NCBI RefSeq assembly: GCF_043290135.1
Contig: NC_134702.1
Location: 195,022,491 to 195,086,490 of the forward strand
Direction: 5' to 3'
Length of the DNA stretch: 64,000 nt
Source of the DNA: Rhipicephalus microplus
Taxonomy: Eukaryota; Arthropoda; Arachnida; Ixodida; Ixodidae
Positions within the stretch are counted from its first letter, which is position 1. Each line of letters opens with the position of its first letter. Made by a program: the position numbers and the translations under genes. Positions 1 through 11,500 of this stretch are shown piece by piece. The notes under the pieces are model-generated. The model made no database searches and was not told where the DNA came from. It worked only from the letters and a program-made list of their open reading frames with translations.

Positions 1-1
1 C

Positions 2-1168
2 CACTTTGCAGGGATTAATTGGACAAGAACTCCTCCAACATACCTCGGTGTACCATTGCATGCATATAGATTCAGTGCGCATTACTGGAAGGAACGTGTC
101 CCTAAGCTTGAACGACAGGCCCAGACATTTGTGCCCTATCGACTTTCGATATTTGGGAGAGCTGAAGCTTGTAATACTTTCTTAGCGACAAAACTTTACT
201 ATGTATTGCAACTTATTCATTGCGCAAGATTCTATATACAACGCTTTCATCGAATTTTCGCTACTTTCATATGGTCTTCGACTTTTGAGCCCATGCGTCG
301 TGATAATATATTCAAGCCAGTTAGTGAGGGCGGGTTAGGACTAAAACACCTTTATCTATGGCAAATAGTGTCCCGATTCTTGTTTTTTCGAGACAATTCC
401 CATCCTGTAATCCGTTCTTTCTTGCAGGTTACACTTGTTGATTGCTTACCAGGTTTAATTGTTTCATCCAACTTCTCCGAACGCCCATGCTTGTGGGGAT
501 TCATGCAGGAAGTTTACCTCGCAGTTCAGTTCCTTAAAGCTCGCTTCTCTGTAGAATACCTGTACTCAGTAACGCGCAAGGTGCTTTATAAAGACCTACT
601 GAGTACACTCTTCCCATCTCCATTGTACCGTTCACTGTACGCCAATCTTCCTGGTCACGATGTGTTGAAGCGAGTGCGCAAAATGTACATTCCACCGAAT
701 TCAAAAACATTCTTCTATAAACTCCACTCTGAAACTTTGGCGGTAAACACATGGTTAGAAAGAAAAGGTATTTTCATTCCGTCTGTTAACTGCCGTCTAT
801 ATGATGGGCCGGAAACGATTGAACATTGCTTTGTTAGCTGCAAAGATGCCATACTATTTTGGGATGTCCTTCAGCGAGCACTGAAAAAACGTTTCGTCAT
901 TAATTCTCACACAATACGTTATCTTCTGCCAGCAACACTTGATGAAGTACCATATGATATGTTTTTCCTCATGGGTTTGCACAGCTTGTGGAAGACACGA
1001 ATGCAAGACCGCAATGCAGAGCCCACCACCTCTTCAAGCGCACACTTCATTCAAATGGCTATCCACCTAAAAAACATCTACGACGAGCTAGACTTTAGAC
1101 CGGACTGGTACTCCGTCTTAGAGAACTGTTTGACCTCACCCCTTTTTTGTTTGTATAACACGATGTGA
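2..1168 (+). CDS. C-terminal part of a Tx1/L1-like LINE ORF2 protein (5' end outside the window)
   Basis: The frame is open from base 2 to a TGA at 1166-1168, about 388 residues with no internal stop. The first ATG is not the start, because the frame enters the window already coding. It opens with the post-palm segment TPPTYLGVPL, continues through a hydrophobic thumb-like region with the hallmark KPVSEGGLGL near residue 110, and ends with a zinc-ribbon-like tail (EHCFVSC near residue 275, the zf-RVT region of LINE ORF2 proteins). One expected Cys of that finger appears to be Tyr. In the family this protein is an endonuclease/reverse transcriptase that copies its own RNA into a nicked target; those domains lie upstream of the window. 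I infer the Tx1/L1 group from the GGLGL and zf-RVT arrangement. It may be intact or 5' truncated. Confidence 0.8.
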   Translation, partial: HFAGINWTRTPPTYLGVPLHAYRFSAHYWKERVPKLERQAQTFVPYRLSIFGRAEACNTFLATKLYYVLQLIHCARFYIQRFHRIFATFIWSSTFEPMRRDNIFKPVSEGGLGLKHLYLWQIVSRFLFFRDNSHPVIRSFLQVTLVDCLPGLIVSSNFSERPCLWGFMQEVYLAVQFLKARFSVEYLYSVTRKVLYKDLLSTLFPSPLYRSLYANLPGHDVLKRVRKMYIPPNSKTFFYKLHSETLAVNTWLERKGIFIPSVNCRLYDGPETIEHCFVSCKDAILFWDVLQRALKKRFVINSHTIRYLLPATLDEVPYDMFFLMGLHSLWKTRMQDRNAEPTTSSSAHFIQMAIHLKNIYDELDFRPDWYSVLENCLTSPLFCLYNTM

Positions 1169-1318
1169 AGAACTCTTCATGTGAGGAACTCACGCTGTGT
1201 TAGCAATTTCGTTTTTTGAGTAACGCTTGAGCGCTTACTTTGGCGATTTGATTGTACTTTTGTTCGCTTGATATAGTCTTTATTGCCCAAGTACTTTATT
1301 AAATACCATGAAAAAAAA
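1169..1318 (+). other. 3' UTR and short A-tail of the LINE
   Basis: About 140 bases of AT-rich non-coding sequence follow the ORF2 stop and end in a run of eight A (1311-1318). This is the expected 3' end of an A-tailed LINE. The next bases are a tRNA-like sequence. Confidence 0.55.
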
Positions 1319-1392
1319 CGGGCCTAGCTCAGTGGTAGAACACAAGGCTGGCACCCAGCAGACGCGGGTTCAAGCCCACTGTGTCGCTAGGT
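1319..1392 (+). repeat. tRNA-like sequence (pseudo-tRNA or SINE head)
   Basis: There is a good polymerase III A box (TAGCTCAGTGGTAGA) and a B box-like GGGTTCAAGCC at tRNA spacing, followed by T9. A cloverleaf does not form: the acceptor halves do not pair and the anticodon and T stems keep only two or three pairs. CCTAGC near the start and GCTAGG near the end are complementary. It is a degenerate tRNA or SINE head, not a working tRNA gene. Confidence 0.5.
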
Positions 1393-2229
1393 TTTTTTTT
1401 AATTTCGTGCGATGTGGTTATGGACGCCGGCAGCTGCAAACAACTACGGTGGCGCGTGATCCGAGTTGCGATCCATAACTCCTTTCGCTGTAAAATAACT
1501 GCCTTCACGGTGAGAGTTTTATTATTAGAGTGGCAAGTTACGTTGCTTACGAGATGAAAACTTAACAATGAATGCATAGTACAGCCCTATTCCAATATTA
1601 AGCAGAAAGCAGGACCCTGGACGTGTAATGTATCAGTATAGTTTCCCGAGGTGATTTTCATAGCAATGAAGCCTTGTCATTTTTTACTTCTGAATCATCT
1701 TTGCTAGAAGTGTCCTGCTAATGCGTGCGAGATAGCGCTCTTTTTCTGTTGAATGCAGATAATATAATAAATTCTAGAAATTACTTAAGAGCCCCTCTTC
1801 ACCCACCTCGCCTCACCTAGGTTCCAGAGAAATCAGCGATATGTTTACGTGAACATCCGTGAGTTGTACTGAAGGTAGAGTACAACATTGCACTACCATA
1901 CCACTAAGCAGCGCGTGGGATCAGAAGATTGTAGCAATGAGGCGATTCAGTTAATCAACAGACGGTCAAGAAATACAGTTGCCAGCGTTTCGTATGCTTC
2001 CAACTTACACTGCTTGCTTCCTTCATTCCACTACATTCATTCTGTATATGAAATTAATACACTTGGACGTTCCAATAAAGAATAAAAGCGACATTCCCAC
2101 GAGAAACTGCGTAGTGTTACTTATTTACACCTTTGTTGGGACTCATTCCTTGACATCTGCGTCTTGAGAACCTTCGGGTTCCAATGAATAAAGTGTGAGT
2201 TCGCTATAAATGGATAGAAGGATGAAATA
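1393..2229. other. Gene-less stretch
   Basis: AT-rich sequence with only short shadow ORFs. No repeat, RNA or promoter signature was recognised. Confidence 0.5.
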
Positions 2230-4375
2230 ACTTTATTAGAGGTCAATATACAGTGTAGTGTTTATTCCATGGGCCCTGTCTCCGCACCACTGATTTCCAT
2301 GTATTATTGTAATGTGGTGACACCTGTCCTTATAAGGTGAATGTGAACTCAAGACACGTAGATAAATAATAAAAGACACGTAAAAAACACCGCTAAAACA
2401 GAGGGGCTGTGTAAAAGTGCTGTCAGGGAAGGTGGGCTGCCCAGTGGTCGTCCCTTTTTCTGACTCCGGAGATCGTTCAATAAAAAAAAACATCGCGTGA
2501 AGTTGTAGGCTTACTAAAACTTGTCGACTTTGGCAGGTAATGTACGTGGAATTCACTTTATTAGTATTTCCTCACAGTTATAGCTCAGAAATAAACAGCT
2601 GCTCATTAGCAGGTGAAACCCAGATTTGCGCAAAAATGGTACCTTTATTGATATAAACACTATCAAACATTTCACAAAGAAATTACATTCACTGACAGTT
2701 AGCAGAATACCACACGACGCTCTGAAGTATTGGGCTCTGCTGACTGCATGTGTTACAATAATTTGTCGCTCTATGTTTGAGTACTTGAACGCGAACCAAA
2801 TTTAAACATGAATTCGCGAACCAAATTTGAACACGCTCTTTGGCTTACAGCACGTTATGTTTTGCTTGCACAAACACTGCATGAGAGTTTTGTTATGAAA
2901 GTTTGTTGTACAAATGCTGAAAAAAGACGTTTGGAGTAGCATTATTGTGCTCGAGCTGTATAATTCGAGCTTCTGAATTGTCCGAACGTTTATAAACTTT
3001 TTTTTTCAGTTTGTCTGACTCTTGATATCCTGCGTGACATAGATTTTTTTCCTAGTTTTATAGTAAAATTCGTCAACCAATTGTACGAGTTGGGATTCAA
3101 ATGTACAAGCCTATTAAAATAATAGTTTGTGACTTGTTTTATGACAAATAACAAAGTACAGTTCACAATATCTATATGTGTACATCTGCTCTAGCAAAGT
3201 TTAACCTGATAAAATTCAATATACAACTGCAAGAAACCCCACATTGAAAAAACTGAAGCACACACTTGCTCAGGCACCCCCGTGAGGAAACACTAAAACG
3301 CATGAACACACAGGAATTTGAAGCGGCCAGAAAAAAATAGAAATCAATGAGGGTGCACTGCTTCCAAATGGGAATGCTAAAAGTGCACTTAGGAGCATAT
3401 TTAAAACTTCACCACAAAAAATAGGCCAGTAGAAGGAAGCATGGTATACTAAACATAGTGTTTAAGGATAAGAAAATGAGATTAAGTGCCAAACAATTGT
3501 GGCTTTTTTTTCAATCTTTTTCTCTAACTCTTTCAGCAGTTATATATCTATGTGAGCTGGCTATTCGCACGGTGGCATTGAAACTCCTCCAGCTGGCCAC
3601 CAATCCGACAGGGACTCTGTGCTGATGCCCTCGGATTCACGGTAAAAGTTCTTCACAGAACACATTGCAGACTCCGTCGGAAGGAGAACGATTTGCCCAA
3701 TAACGTGAGGCAGGCCTCCACAAAAGTAAACTGTGCAGGCATCTATCGGAAGCAATCCACCGAGTGGAAACCAATTCAGCCTTTATACATCTCCTGCGAG
3801 TTCAGCACTATTTATTGCTTTGCTGCTCCATCGCCAACAAAGAAGCAGCGATGCAGTACTACGGCGTTGCGGGGGAAAAGAAGCAACGCCATCTGCAGGA
3901 GTGGTTGCATTTTTTCTATTTTCGTTGGTTTGTTCACCAGGTTTTGTTAGATCTGTTTTCCTTCACGTGGACTGTGACTCTGAGGATTTCTGTTTAGGAT
4001 ACTGGTGTCGGCGAATGCAATCTGTACCTTGTTTGCATGGGCAGCCGCTTTTTGATATTGGGGAGCCACCCGCATTATATGTTGTAGTCGCTCTCCCTGG
4101 GCATGAACCTTCAGGATGCTTGTTGGTATCATACGTCTTCATTTGCGGAGCACGAAAAGAGAACATTTACCTGTAGATGAAGAGCTACTAATCAAAGGTG
4201 CCTAGTAACGAGGAATGTTCCGCATAAGTGATGAGAGAACCTATTATTGATGATACTCGTTATGGCACGATTCTTTTAACGATTTGCCTGAAGAAGTGCT
4301 GATGGTATGGAGTGGAAACCTTACACGTAATAACACAGAGCTGACAGCCACTGAGCTACCAGCCGTCTGAAAAAA
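2230..4375. repeat. Unidentified 2.1-kb block, copy 1 (copy 2 at 57840-59925)
   Basis: Collinear similarity to the later copy is clear in two parts: 2275-2530 against 57850-58110 and 3570-4375 against 59140-59925. Shared stretches include the surroundings of TTTGCCCAATAACGTGAG here and CTGCCCAATAAAGTGAG there, and of GAGTGGAAACCA/CAGTGGAAACCA. The middle (about 2560-3560) aligns poorly by eye. On the minus strand there are exon-like traces, including an acceptor-like TCTACAG in both copies near 4170 and 59730, but frames are broken between copies. It could be an old transposon or the remains of a duplicated multi-exon gene. I cannot name it. Confidence 0.55.
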
Positions 4376-5547
4376 AAATATTCGGCTTGAAGGCGTGCCT
4401 GAATAACCAAGAATAACAGAATAAAATTGATATAACTACTGCAACTGTAAGCCGGAAGCATGCGCATTTGCATATTTCTCAAACGATGTGCATTGTTTAG
4501 TGTGAATTAAGACCGCACATTGAATTGATTTCATGTTCTTGTATACAGTATAAAGTCGCAGGTCCCACGTATAATGGCAATCAAAGCCACACATTTGTGA
4601 TGCCAGGTGCATGTGATTATGTCGCATTATCTGCATTGATGTCATTTTTTTACCTTCTACCGAGTGTTGGGAGGCAGATTGAGGCATCCTGTAACGGATG
4701 CAGGAGAGCCTGCAAAGTTATTTTATAAACAGACGCGAAGTTTTCACGCACGTGTAAGCACATACCTTAGTTCATTCGAGGAGTAGTCAATGCTCCGGCA
4801 TAGTGATACCTTTCTTAAAAACTGTTTTTTGGCTGGGTCTAGTGAGGCCTAACTATGGCCGCTGACATGCATTCTTGGGACCGTATTCAAAAGCACTCCC
4901 ACTTACCCGTAACTTCTGCCCCTGTTTTCGCACGAAGGGAGCATTCAGGTGATCCTGCTTTAGTTGTTATGTGTGCTGTGTTGAAATATAGGGGCGCGAT
5001 AAAAGGCGGCTGTTAATGATGTTGATGACCAATTGTTGCCGAGCTGTTTCTTAGCGATGAACAGCATTACAATACCCAATGTTTCTGCAATACTTGCTCG
5101 TATAAGTCTGGCTCGGTCTTATAAAAACGCAACCTGTGCACATATACAAAGCTGCATACTTAAATTGTGGGAAATAAAAGTGCTGTTGACGCTCATAAGT
5201 ATTGAATGAGCCTTTTTAATTGTCTGGCAACTATAAAGCTCACAACTATTAGGCAAATCACGATGTGTACCTCAGGGTTGGTCACCTTGTAGGTGCTACA
5301 AAATGTCATCCTATACGCATGTGGCCCACTTGAATTCTGGCTAATAAAGGCTACTGTAATGATGAGGATGAAATTAGTCTCCGGTCTCTGTTAGGAGAAG
5401 TAGCTATGGAACATTTGCTCTCAACGTATATAACATAGCGTACTTCAAGACGTCGCACTAGGTAGCGTCAACGCAACGTGTGCGCCTAGGCACACAGATC
5501 CAAAGAAATAGAAGGCCACTGCTTAGCAAAATGATGACACCTGCCAC
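4376..5547. other. Gene-less stretch
   Basis: No coding, RNA or repeat feature recognised. Short ORFs here have no family features. Confidence 0.5.
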
Positions 5548-5757
5548 GGTAGTCTAGGTGCTTAGGCACGTGGCGGTTCACCCACAGGTCCCTGATCAAG
5601 TTCCGGCTACGGCAGCCGCATTTTTGATGAAGGCGGAATTGCTTGAGACCCGTGTGCTTAGATTTAGGCGCTCCTTAGAGATACTCAGGTGGTCGAAATT
5701 TCCGTTGTCCTTCACGGCGGTGTCGTTCATAATCACATTGTGGTGTTGAAACGTTGA
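5548..5757 (+). repeat. tRNA-derived SINE (Ruka-like), degenerate
   Basis: A B box-like CTGATCAAGTTCCGG is followed by the conserved SINE body: GCAGCCGCATTT, GAGACCCGTGTGCTTAGATT, CAGGTGGTCGAAATTTCCG, then CATAATCACATTGTGG and GAAACGTTGAA. The same order occurs in the other SINE copies of this window. It has no coding capacity. Confidence 0.75.
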
Positions 5758-6796
5758 ATCGAAACAATTTGTATATTAAATATGTTGGTGATGAATCGTA
5801 CCACGTATCGTATCACGTGAACGCAAAACATTCACCCTATAGCGCTCTAAGAAGTTTTTATGAGACAGTATACTCTTTAGCTTTACTTCTAGGAACGGTT
5901 AACACATAAGAAAAAAGGTACTATCAACATGAGCGGAGTGCACGCTTTGGTACTATTTAAACGTGCGTATGTTATCAACAGGTGGTGAACATGATGATTT
6001 ATAGCGCTTGATGGGATGCAATGAAGGGATAACTCGCCATAGCTACCATTTTAGTAGGATCAGTAGTTCAGATTATTCTATGCCTATTGCCAGAGACGTG
6101 CAATGAAGGGAGCTAAGAGCTGTCCTGTCCAGGATACACGCCAAAAGTTTGCCAGAATTTCTCTGCAATCACTTCTGGCTGAGTGGGAACTTCCAGTCAG
6201 AGAGGGACAATGGTGACTTTCCCACTGAAATATTGACACTACGAGAAGTGTTTGCCAAAACTCAACGTTTTCAAATTGGAATAATCAAATTCGGGGCCCA
6301 ACCTCCCTCTCCTTCCGCACACGCATGCACACACATACACAAAAATACATACGAGCACAGCTCCATTGTACTGGACACCACGACAATGTGTGAAGATCCA
6401 TGTCAAAAGTTCGGACGTCAGATTTCTTTAGGCGAGAAACAGTGCACATTGCTTCCTACCCAAATAGGTGCAGCGTACTCAACATTCGCGAAGCCTAACC
6501 ACTACCCCCTGCTATTAAAGCTGTAGCACCTCTGAACATTTTTAGTACTGCGACGCAAGCTTAAACGAGCGAATTCGTTCTTATCTACTAATATTTTTGA
6601 TGCCGTATGGCAAAAAAATTGTTACGTGGAAATTCAGGAATGACGATATAACAAGAGAGATGGAAGGGAGGTTAACAAGGCACATGCTATGCTGGGGGAA
6701 TGGGAAAGGGGTGTAGAAATATAAGAGGAAAAGGAAAAATAAGATATAGACACTGAAAGTTTCAAAGTTTCACAGTGCTTAGCACTCGGAGATTCT
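5758..6796. other. Gene-less stretch
   Basis: Nothing recognised. A 125-codon ORF (6149-6526) has no family features and is probably chance. Confidence 0.45.
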
Positions 6797-6800
6797 GACG

Positions 6801-6825
6801 TGTCAACAACAACAACAACAACAAC

Positions 6826-6923
<98 letters not shown>

Positions 6924-6952
6924 GAATAACAATAATAATAACAATAATAATA
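6801..6952. repeat. (CAA)n/(TAA)n trinucleotide tract
   Basis: A short CAA array changes into a long TAA array with a few interruptions near its right end. It gives meaningless poly-Leu, poly-Ile and poly-Tyr ORFs. It directly abuts the 3' end of the minus-strand SINE at 6953-7150. Confidence 0.95.
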
Positions 6953-7150
6953 TATGTTAGGCTTCACCGCCAGAAAACCGCCATATGAATATGAGAGACG
7001 CCGTTGTAGAAGGATCCACGCCAGTCTAAGCACACGGGCCTCAATCATTTGCACCTCCACCCAAGATACGGCCCCTACGGCCTGGTTTCGATCTTGCGAT
7101 CTGTGGGTCAGCAGCAGAGTGCCTTCTCCTCTTGAACACTGTGGCGGGTA
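6953..7150 (-). repeat. tRNA-derived SINE (Ruka-like), minus strand
   Basis: Read on the minus strand it shows a B box-like AGATCGAAACCAGG, then GAGGCCCGTGTGCTTAGA, TACAACGGCGTCTCTCATA, TCATATGGCGGTTTTC and a tail TGAAGCCTAACATATA that runs into (TTA)n. The order and spacing match the copies at 5548 and 14370. The tRNA-like head is decayed. Confidence 0.75.
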
Positions 7151-7207
7151 ACGCGTGAAACATGGTGAAATTGTATGGAAGCTAATGTTTTTGTATCGTT
7201 GCTTCGT

Positions 7208-8500
7208 CTGTGTTCACCCACGAAAATACTATGTCATTCCTTATGTTGGCAAATTGTGTCCTGTCTTCCATGTCGCGTATAACATTTATCCCAGAAGATA
7301 TAATGTCTGTCATTGAAAAAAAAATGAAGCTGTTTTCTTCCGCTGGTGTGGACGGAATTAATTCCAAAATTCTTAAGAAGACTAAATACATTTACGCAGT
7401 GACTATGTCACGGATATTCTCATAGTGCCTTCTCACCGACCACTTACCAGCCGACTGGAGGATGAGGAAGGTCACTGTGGTTTTCAAATCGGGAAACAAA
7501 CACAGCCCTCTGAACTATCGCCCCATTTATTTAACAAGCGTATCCTGTAAAATCATTGAACACGTCATATTTTTTTAAATCATTCATTTTCTTGCCGAGA
7601 ATTTCTTCCATCGCGAAGAGCATGAGTTTCATAAAGGTTGCCCTAGTGAAACTCCATTAGCAATTTTGAGCAGGATTTACATGCCAATCTTGACGCCAAT
7701 CTGCAAAAGGATGCAATCTTGTCAGATTTTTCTCAAGCGTTGGACACGGTGCCTGATAGGTGGTTCCTATTGAAACTTATATCTCTGAATATACATCCTG
7801 ACATAGTAAATTGTATTGAGTAATCTCTAACTAACTGCTGACAATTTTCCTTCATCGATGAAGTACACTCTAGTCTCCTTTTAGTTGTGTAAGTTGTCCT
7901 CCAAGGCTCCGTTTTCAGGCCCCCTCTCTTCCTCATTTACATAAATGACCTAGCTTCATGTGTCTCTTCCCCTATCCGTTCGTTCACCAACGACTGCGTA
8001 ATATACCACCAAATCACCAATCCCACCAGTCAAGCTGCTATCTAAGATGACTTAAACCACATTCAGAAATGATGTGACCTGTGGCTGATAAAACTTAATC
8101 CCAACAAATGCAAGACCGTTTCCTTTCACCGCCGTTACAACCCTTTAATGTTCCTTTGTGTAATTGCTAGCTTTACCCTCGAACACGCGCAGTCATACAA
8201 GTATCTTGGTGTCACCATATGTATTGACCTGAACTGTCGCGCGCACAATACTCATACGATATCATCAGCGAACCAATTTCTGGGTTTCCTGAAACGTCAC
8301 CTCCGGCACGCACCTAAAATTGTCAAGCTACAGGCCCACAAGTCTTGTCCTATAGAAATTGGAGTACGCATCTCCAGCCTGGAGCCCACACCAAGCCTAT
8401 CTGATCGACACACTCGAGGCCGTTCAAACCTGTGCCATTAGGTTCATTCATTCCCCGTACTCATGTATCTAGCGCTTGTGCTTGTGAGAATGCTTGCCCT
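7208..8500 (+). pseudogene. Decayed CR1/Jockey-type LINE reverse transcriptase
   Basis: Translation across three plus frames shows reverse-transcriptase blocks in order: GVDGINSKIL near 7345, NYRPIYLTS near 7515, SDFSQALDTVPDRWFLLKL near 7730 (normally DFSKAFD), FLIYINDLAS near 7930, SFTNDCVIYH near 7985 (normally YADD, so the catalytic Asp pair is lost), LNPNKCKTVSF near 8100 and YKYLGVTI near 8200. Stops and frameshifts separate the blocks. In the family this enzyme performs target-primed reverse transcription. The pattern fits the CR1/Jockey superfamily; the clade is not settled. The copy is dead. Confidence 0.75.
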
Positions 8501-8559
8501 AGCTAGGGCTATGTAAACCAACTTTATGCCTGAAGCTAAATTATACAAGTGACGTTAAC

Positions 8560-8645
8560 CCAACCTGATGCCTGTATCATAGGAGTACCTATGGATTGTT
8601 TACAGAATTAGACAGCATTGCAAGAAGCATTGCAACTGCCTTTTT
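8560..8645 (+). repeat. Fragment of the repeat unit also seen at 63145 and 63885
   Basis: The segment around TATCATAGGAGTACCTATGG and GTTTACAGAATTAGACAGC matches the leader of the SINE unit at 63145, where TGTCATAGGAGTACGTATG is followed by GTTTATATGATTAGATAAC. It is a short, diverged fragment. Confidence 0.45.
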
Positions 8646-8745
8646 TCCAACAGTTATTCATACCAACTTCAAAACTACCATTCAAACATAGTGCTTTGTT
8701 AATCTGTATTCTTAGACACTGCATTATTGCAGGTTGAGTATATAT

Positions 8746-9085
8746 TGTCACGATGTTGCGAGGTAGACGAAGAGAGCAGACTGTAGGTTGAAGATGAAAC
8801 TGTTTATTCTGCTGAACCTGTGACCGGTCAACAAAAAGTCAGGAGAAAGCGACATACACAGCACTGATAGCGGTCAACGGAGCGTCGGACGTTCATCAAA
8901 TGACAAGTGGCTAAGCACTGCGGAATTTAGACCTCTGACGTCGAATATTCTAGCCTTATCAGTGGTCTTCGTGCAAGCTCTGAAACAAGCTCGAGTGTTC
9001 GCGTCTTGCGAGAAAACTTAACAGAACGATCTACAATGATCGTGAACCTCTTCGAACAATTAAGCCCACTTTCCGCTGAGCATTC
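8746..9085 (-). repeat. Candidate solo gypsy LTR, minus strand
   Basis: On the minus strand the segment ends TCGTGACA followed by ATA. About 65 bases before that end is an AATAAA signal. The LTR at 52199-52355 has a similar end (GTCGTCACA, then ATA). The 5' boundary is unclear, so the right coordinate is approximate. There are no internal element sequences on either side. Confidence 0.4.
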
Positions 9086-11500
9086 CTGACACTGACTCCG
9101 TTGGTGAAAACCAAATGAAACAAAAGTGAAAATGAGAAACGCACGTGGTAATATGTTAACTACTCCTTTTTGTAGTGCCCTCGGGCTGTCGAAGTGTATC
9201 TAATAAATTATATAAATTAATAAATAAATAAATTGAACTTTCACTAACATCACGGTCGCATAGGGTCATTTTCCAAAGAATGTTCTGAGACGTGGCCAGG
9301 CTTTGTGGTAGAATAAATGATTCGCACGCAAAATTCTTGGCTTCGATTTTTTTTTGTGGCACTGAGATTTATTCCTTGCATTCGCCTGGTTGACGTTGCG
9401 GATGTCAGCATTCTTTTACGCTCTCACATTGAAATTACGAATGAATGTTCCCGCTGTTCCTGAGACAAAGTGTCCATGCCCCGTGACGCATAACCGTAAA
9501 CTGTTGCCCGTGGTAGGCGTATATGCCACAGTTATCTGCAGGTAAGTGTATGAATACGCAAGCGTCGGTATTTCCACATTACTCATTTATTAACCGGCTA
9601 GGCACAATTGACAAGTCTTCTCACCTTCCCATACTAATTTTGGTCAAGGCCTGGTTAAGAACGCGTTCAAGAAGGCGCCAAGACGCAAGAGCGTCAGCAC
9701 GATTTCATCTTGGTGGAGTAGAAATTCCAGCTCTATAACGGTCGGATTACGGGGCGAGCGCTGGTGTACCAGTGGTTCAGGCAAGTACTAGCATGGTTTG
9801 AAGAGGGCAGATGCCTCTTTTGCATCCCTCCACCAATGCTCACGCCCAGACGTAGGTTTACAGATAGTGATAGATAGATAGATAGATAGATATGAAGAGA
9901 TAAACCGTCACTGCGCCTACAGTTAACAAAGAAATGCTTGGCATTTTCAACTTAAAGTATAAACAAATAATGCAAGCTAAATAGATGGGAGGAATGGCCC
10001 CACATACACTAGTAACTGAATTAGATGGTCTTTTGTGTGACTGTTTTTACCGTGTTTTATGCAGCATTCAATTATCTCAGCATATAAAGCTCTATGCCAT
10101 TGTGTTAACTAGTATTGTACTTCATTGTGGAGTGGTACCGTTAAGGAGACAGACTTCATTTAGCGAAGCGCTCACAAAAAGAAAATCATAGAAAAATAAG
10201 TTAGAAGTATTAAACCAGTCTAGCTTTCATATATCTTGAACTTTCTAGTACACGCACTACTCGCAGTTTTGCCCTTCTCTCTAAGGCAAAATTACCCAAA
10301 AAAGGAGTAACGGAGCCCAATAGGCGTGCACGATGAACAAATAGACCACTGAGGAGTAACCACAGAGCGATGCCTGCCGTGTCCAAACCACTTAGTCTGC
10401 AAAGGGATGAACCGTGCAGGAGATGCGAGCCTTGCGCAACCACTTTCGAGTAAACTATCCGTCCTCCTCTCTTTTGCCTCAGTCTTCCCCCTTATTTCGC
10501 TCGTGTCGGTGGGCATTTCGTCGCGCTCGGAAAGCTTTACGATCTAGGAATTGTGTCACGGTGCTTTGTGCGTACGTTTGGATGAGCGTGCGCTTTTGCT
10601 TTTACGTTTCGCCACACCCATGAAGTCTGGAAAAGGTCTCGAGTCTCGACACTTCGCCACGCCACGTGGTATATCTCTGACTTAGTCAAGATGGTCACGA
10701 CCAACTCACTACACCACCGGCCGAGAAGACAACAGGCTTATCGGATACATTGATTCAGTCCGACTCAGGGCAGAAATCAGCGCTGGATACTTACACAACA
10801 AAGTAATCATTCTCTATTCTGCCGTTCTTGTCGGGTGTCCGATGCGGATCACGCTTGCCGGCAACGGGCTTGGTCGTTTTGTATATCCCGCGCATGAAAT
10901 GAACCACGATTGTCGGCTTTGGCGTCTGTAGTTTGCCTGTGCTTTTTGACTGCCCGGAAATTGGCAGCCATTGCCATCGGCTGCCCGAGCGCTCACTCAT
11001 CGAGTGCTCGCCTGTCTTCGACGCCATGATGAGCTCTGGGCTGACGATGTTGGGCAGAGACCTCGTTGCTATTTTGCGAGTCGTTCAATACACGTTGTGG
11101 TTGGTCGTAACGAGCTTGGTTGTAGTATGTCGTGCGCTGTAAGTGCACCGGCACGGGCTGGCGGGGCTTTCGCTTGCGTCAGAACAAAGTCTGGGAAAAT
11201 TGGTCGCCATTACAGTTGATTTCCCCGTCAATTGGTCGCAAACAGCTCGGCACCGGCCGTTGGCGACTGCCACGGTGGCGTACTCGCATTTGCTCGCTGC
11301 ACTCGCTCGAGTTTGTGGCAAAGGGCCGCCTTACCGTCGCTTTTTAGGCGCTCGCTCCAAAGCAACTCGGCGCTGTTCGTAGCAACGGCCCAGTGTACGG
11401 TCGCTCTCCTTTTCGAGGTTCACTGGCGGCAGATGCTCCGAGTGATAGCCGTGTTTGGTTCCGCGTCCACTTGCTCGAGCTGAATGGCGGCGCTCGCTTA
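9086..11500. other. Gene-less stretch with a short (GATA)n
   Basis: The only repeat is a GATA microsatellite near 9866-9896. From about 10800 to 11560 the sequence becomes GC- and CpG-rich, which gives several overlapping chance ORFs. I see no promoter-gene arrangement that I can support. Confidence 0.45.

Noticed and set aside
1319..1392. Functional tRNA-Ala gene (GGC at the anticodon position)
   Set aside because: Acceptor, anticodon and T stems do not pair.
4330..4372. A-box-like sequence on the minus strand (GGTAGCTCAGTGGCTG)
   Set aside because: No B box follows, and the segment aligns with the unidentified block copy at 59890-59925, so it belongs to that block.
6762..7060. ORFs made of Leu, Ile or Tyr runs
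   Set aside because: Translations of the (TAA)n tract.
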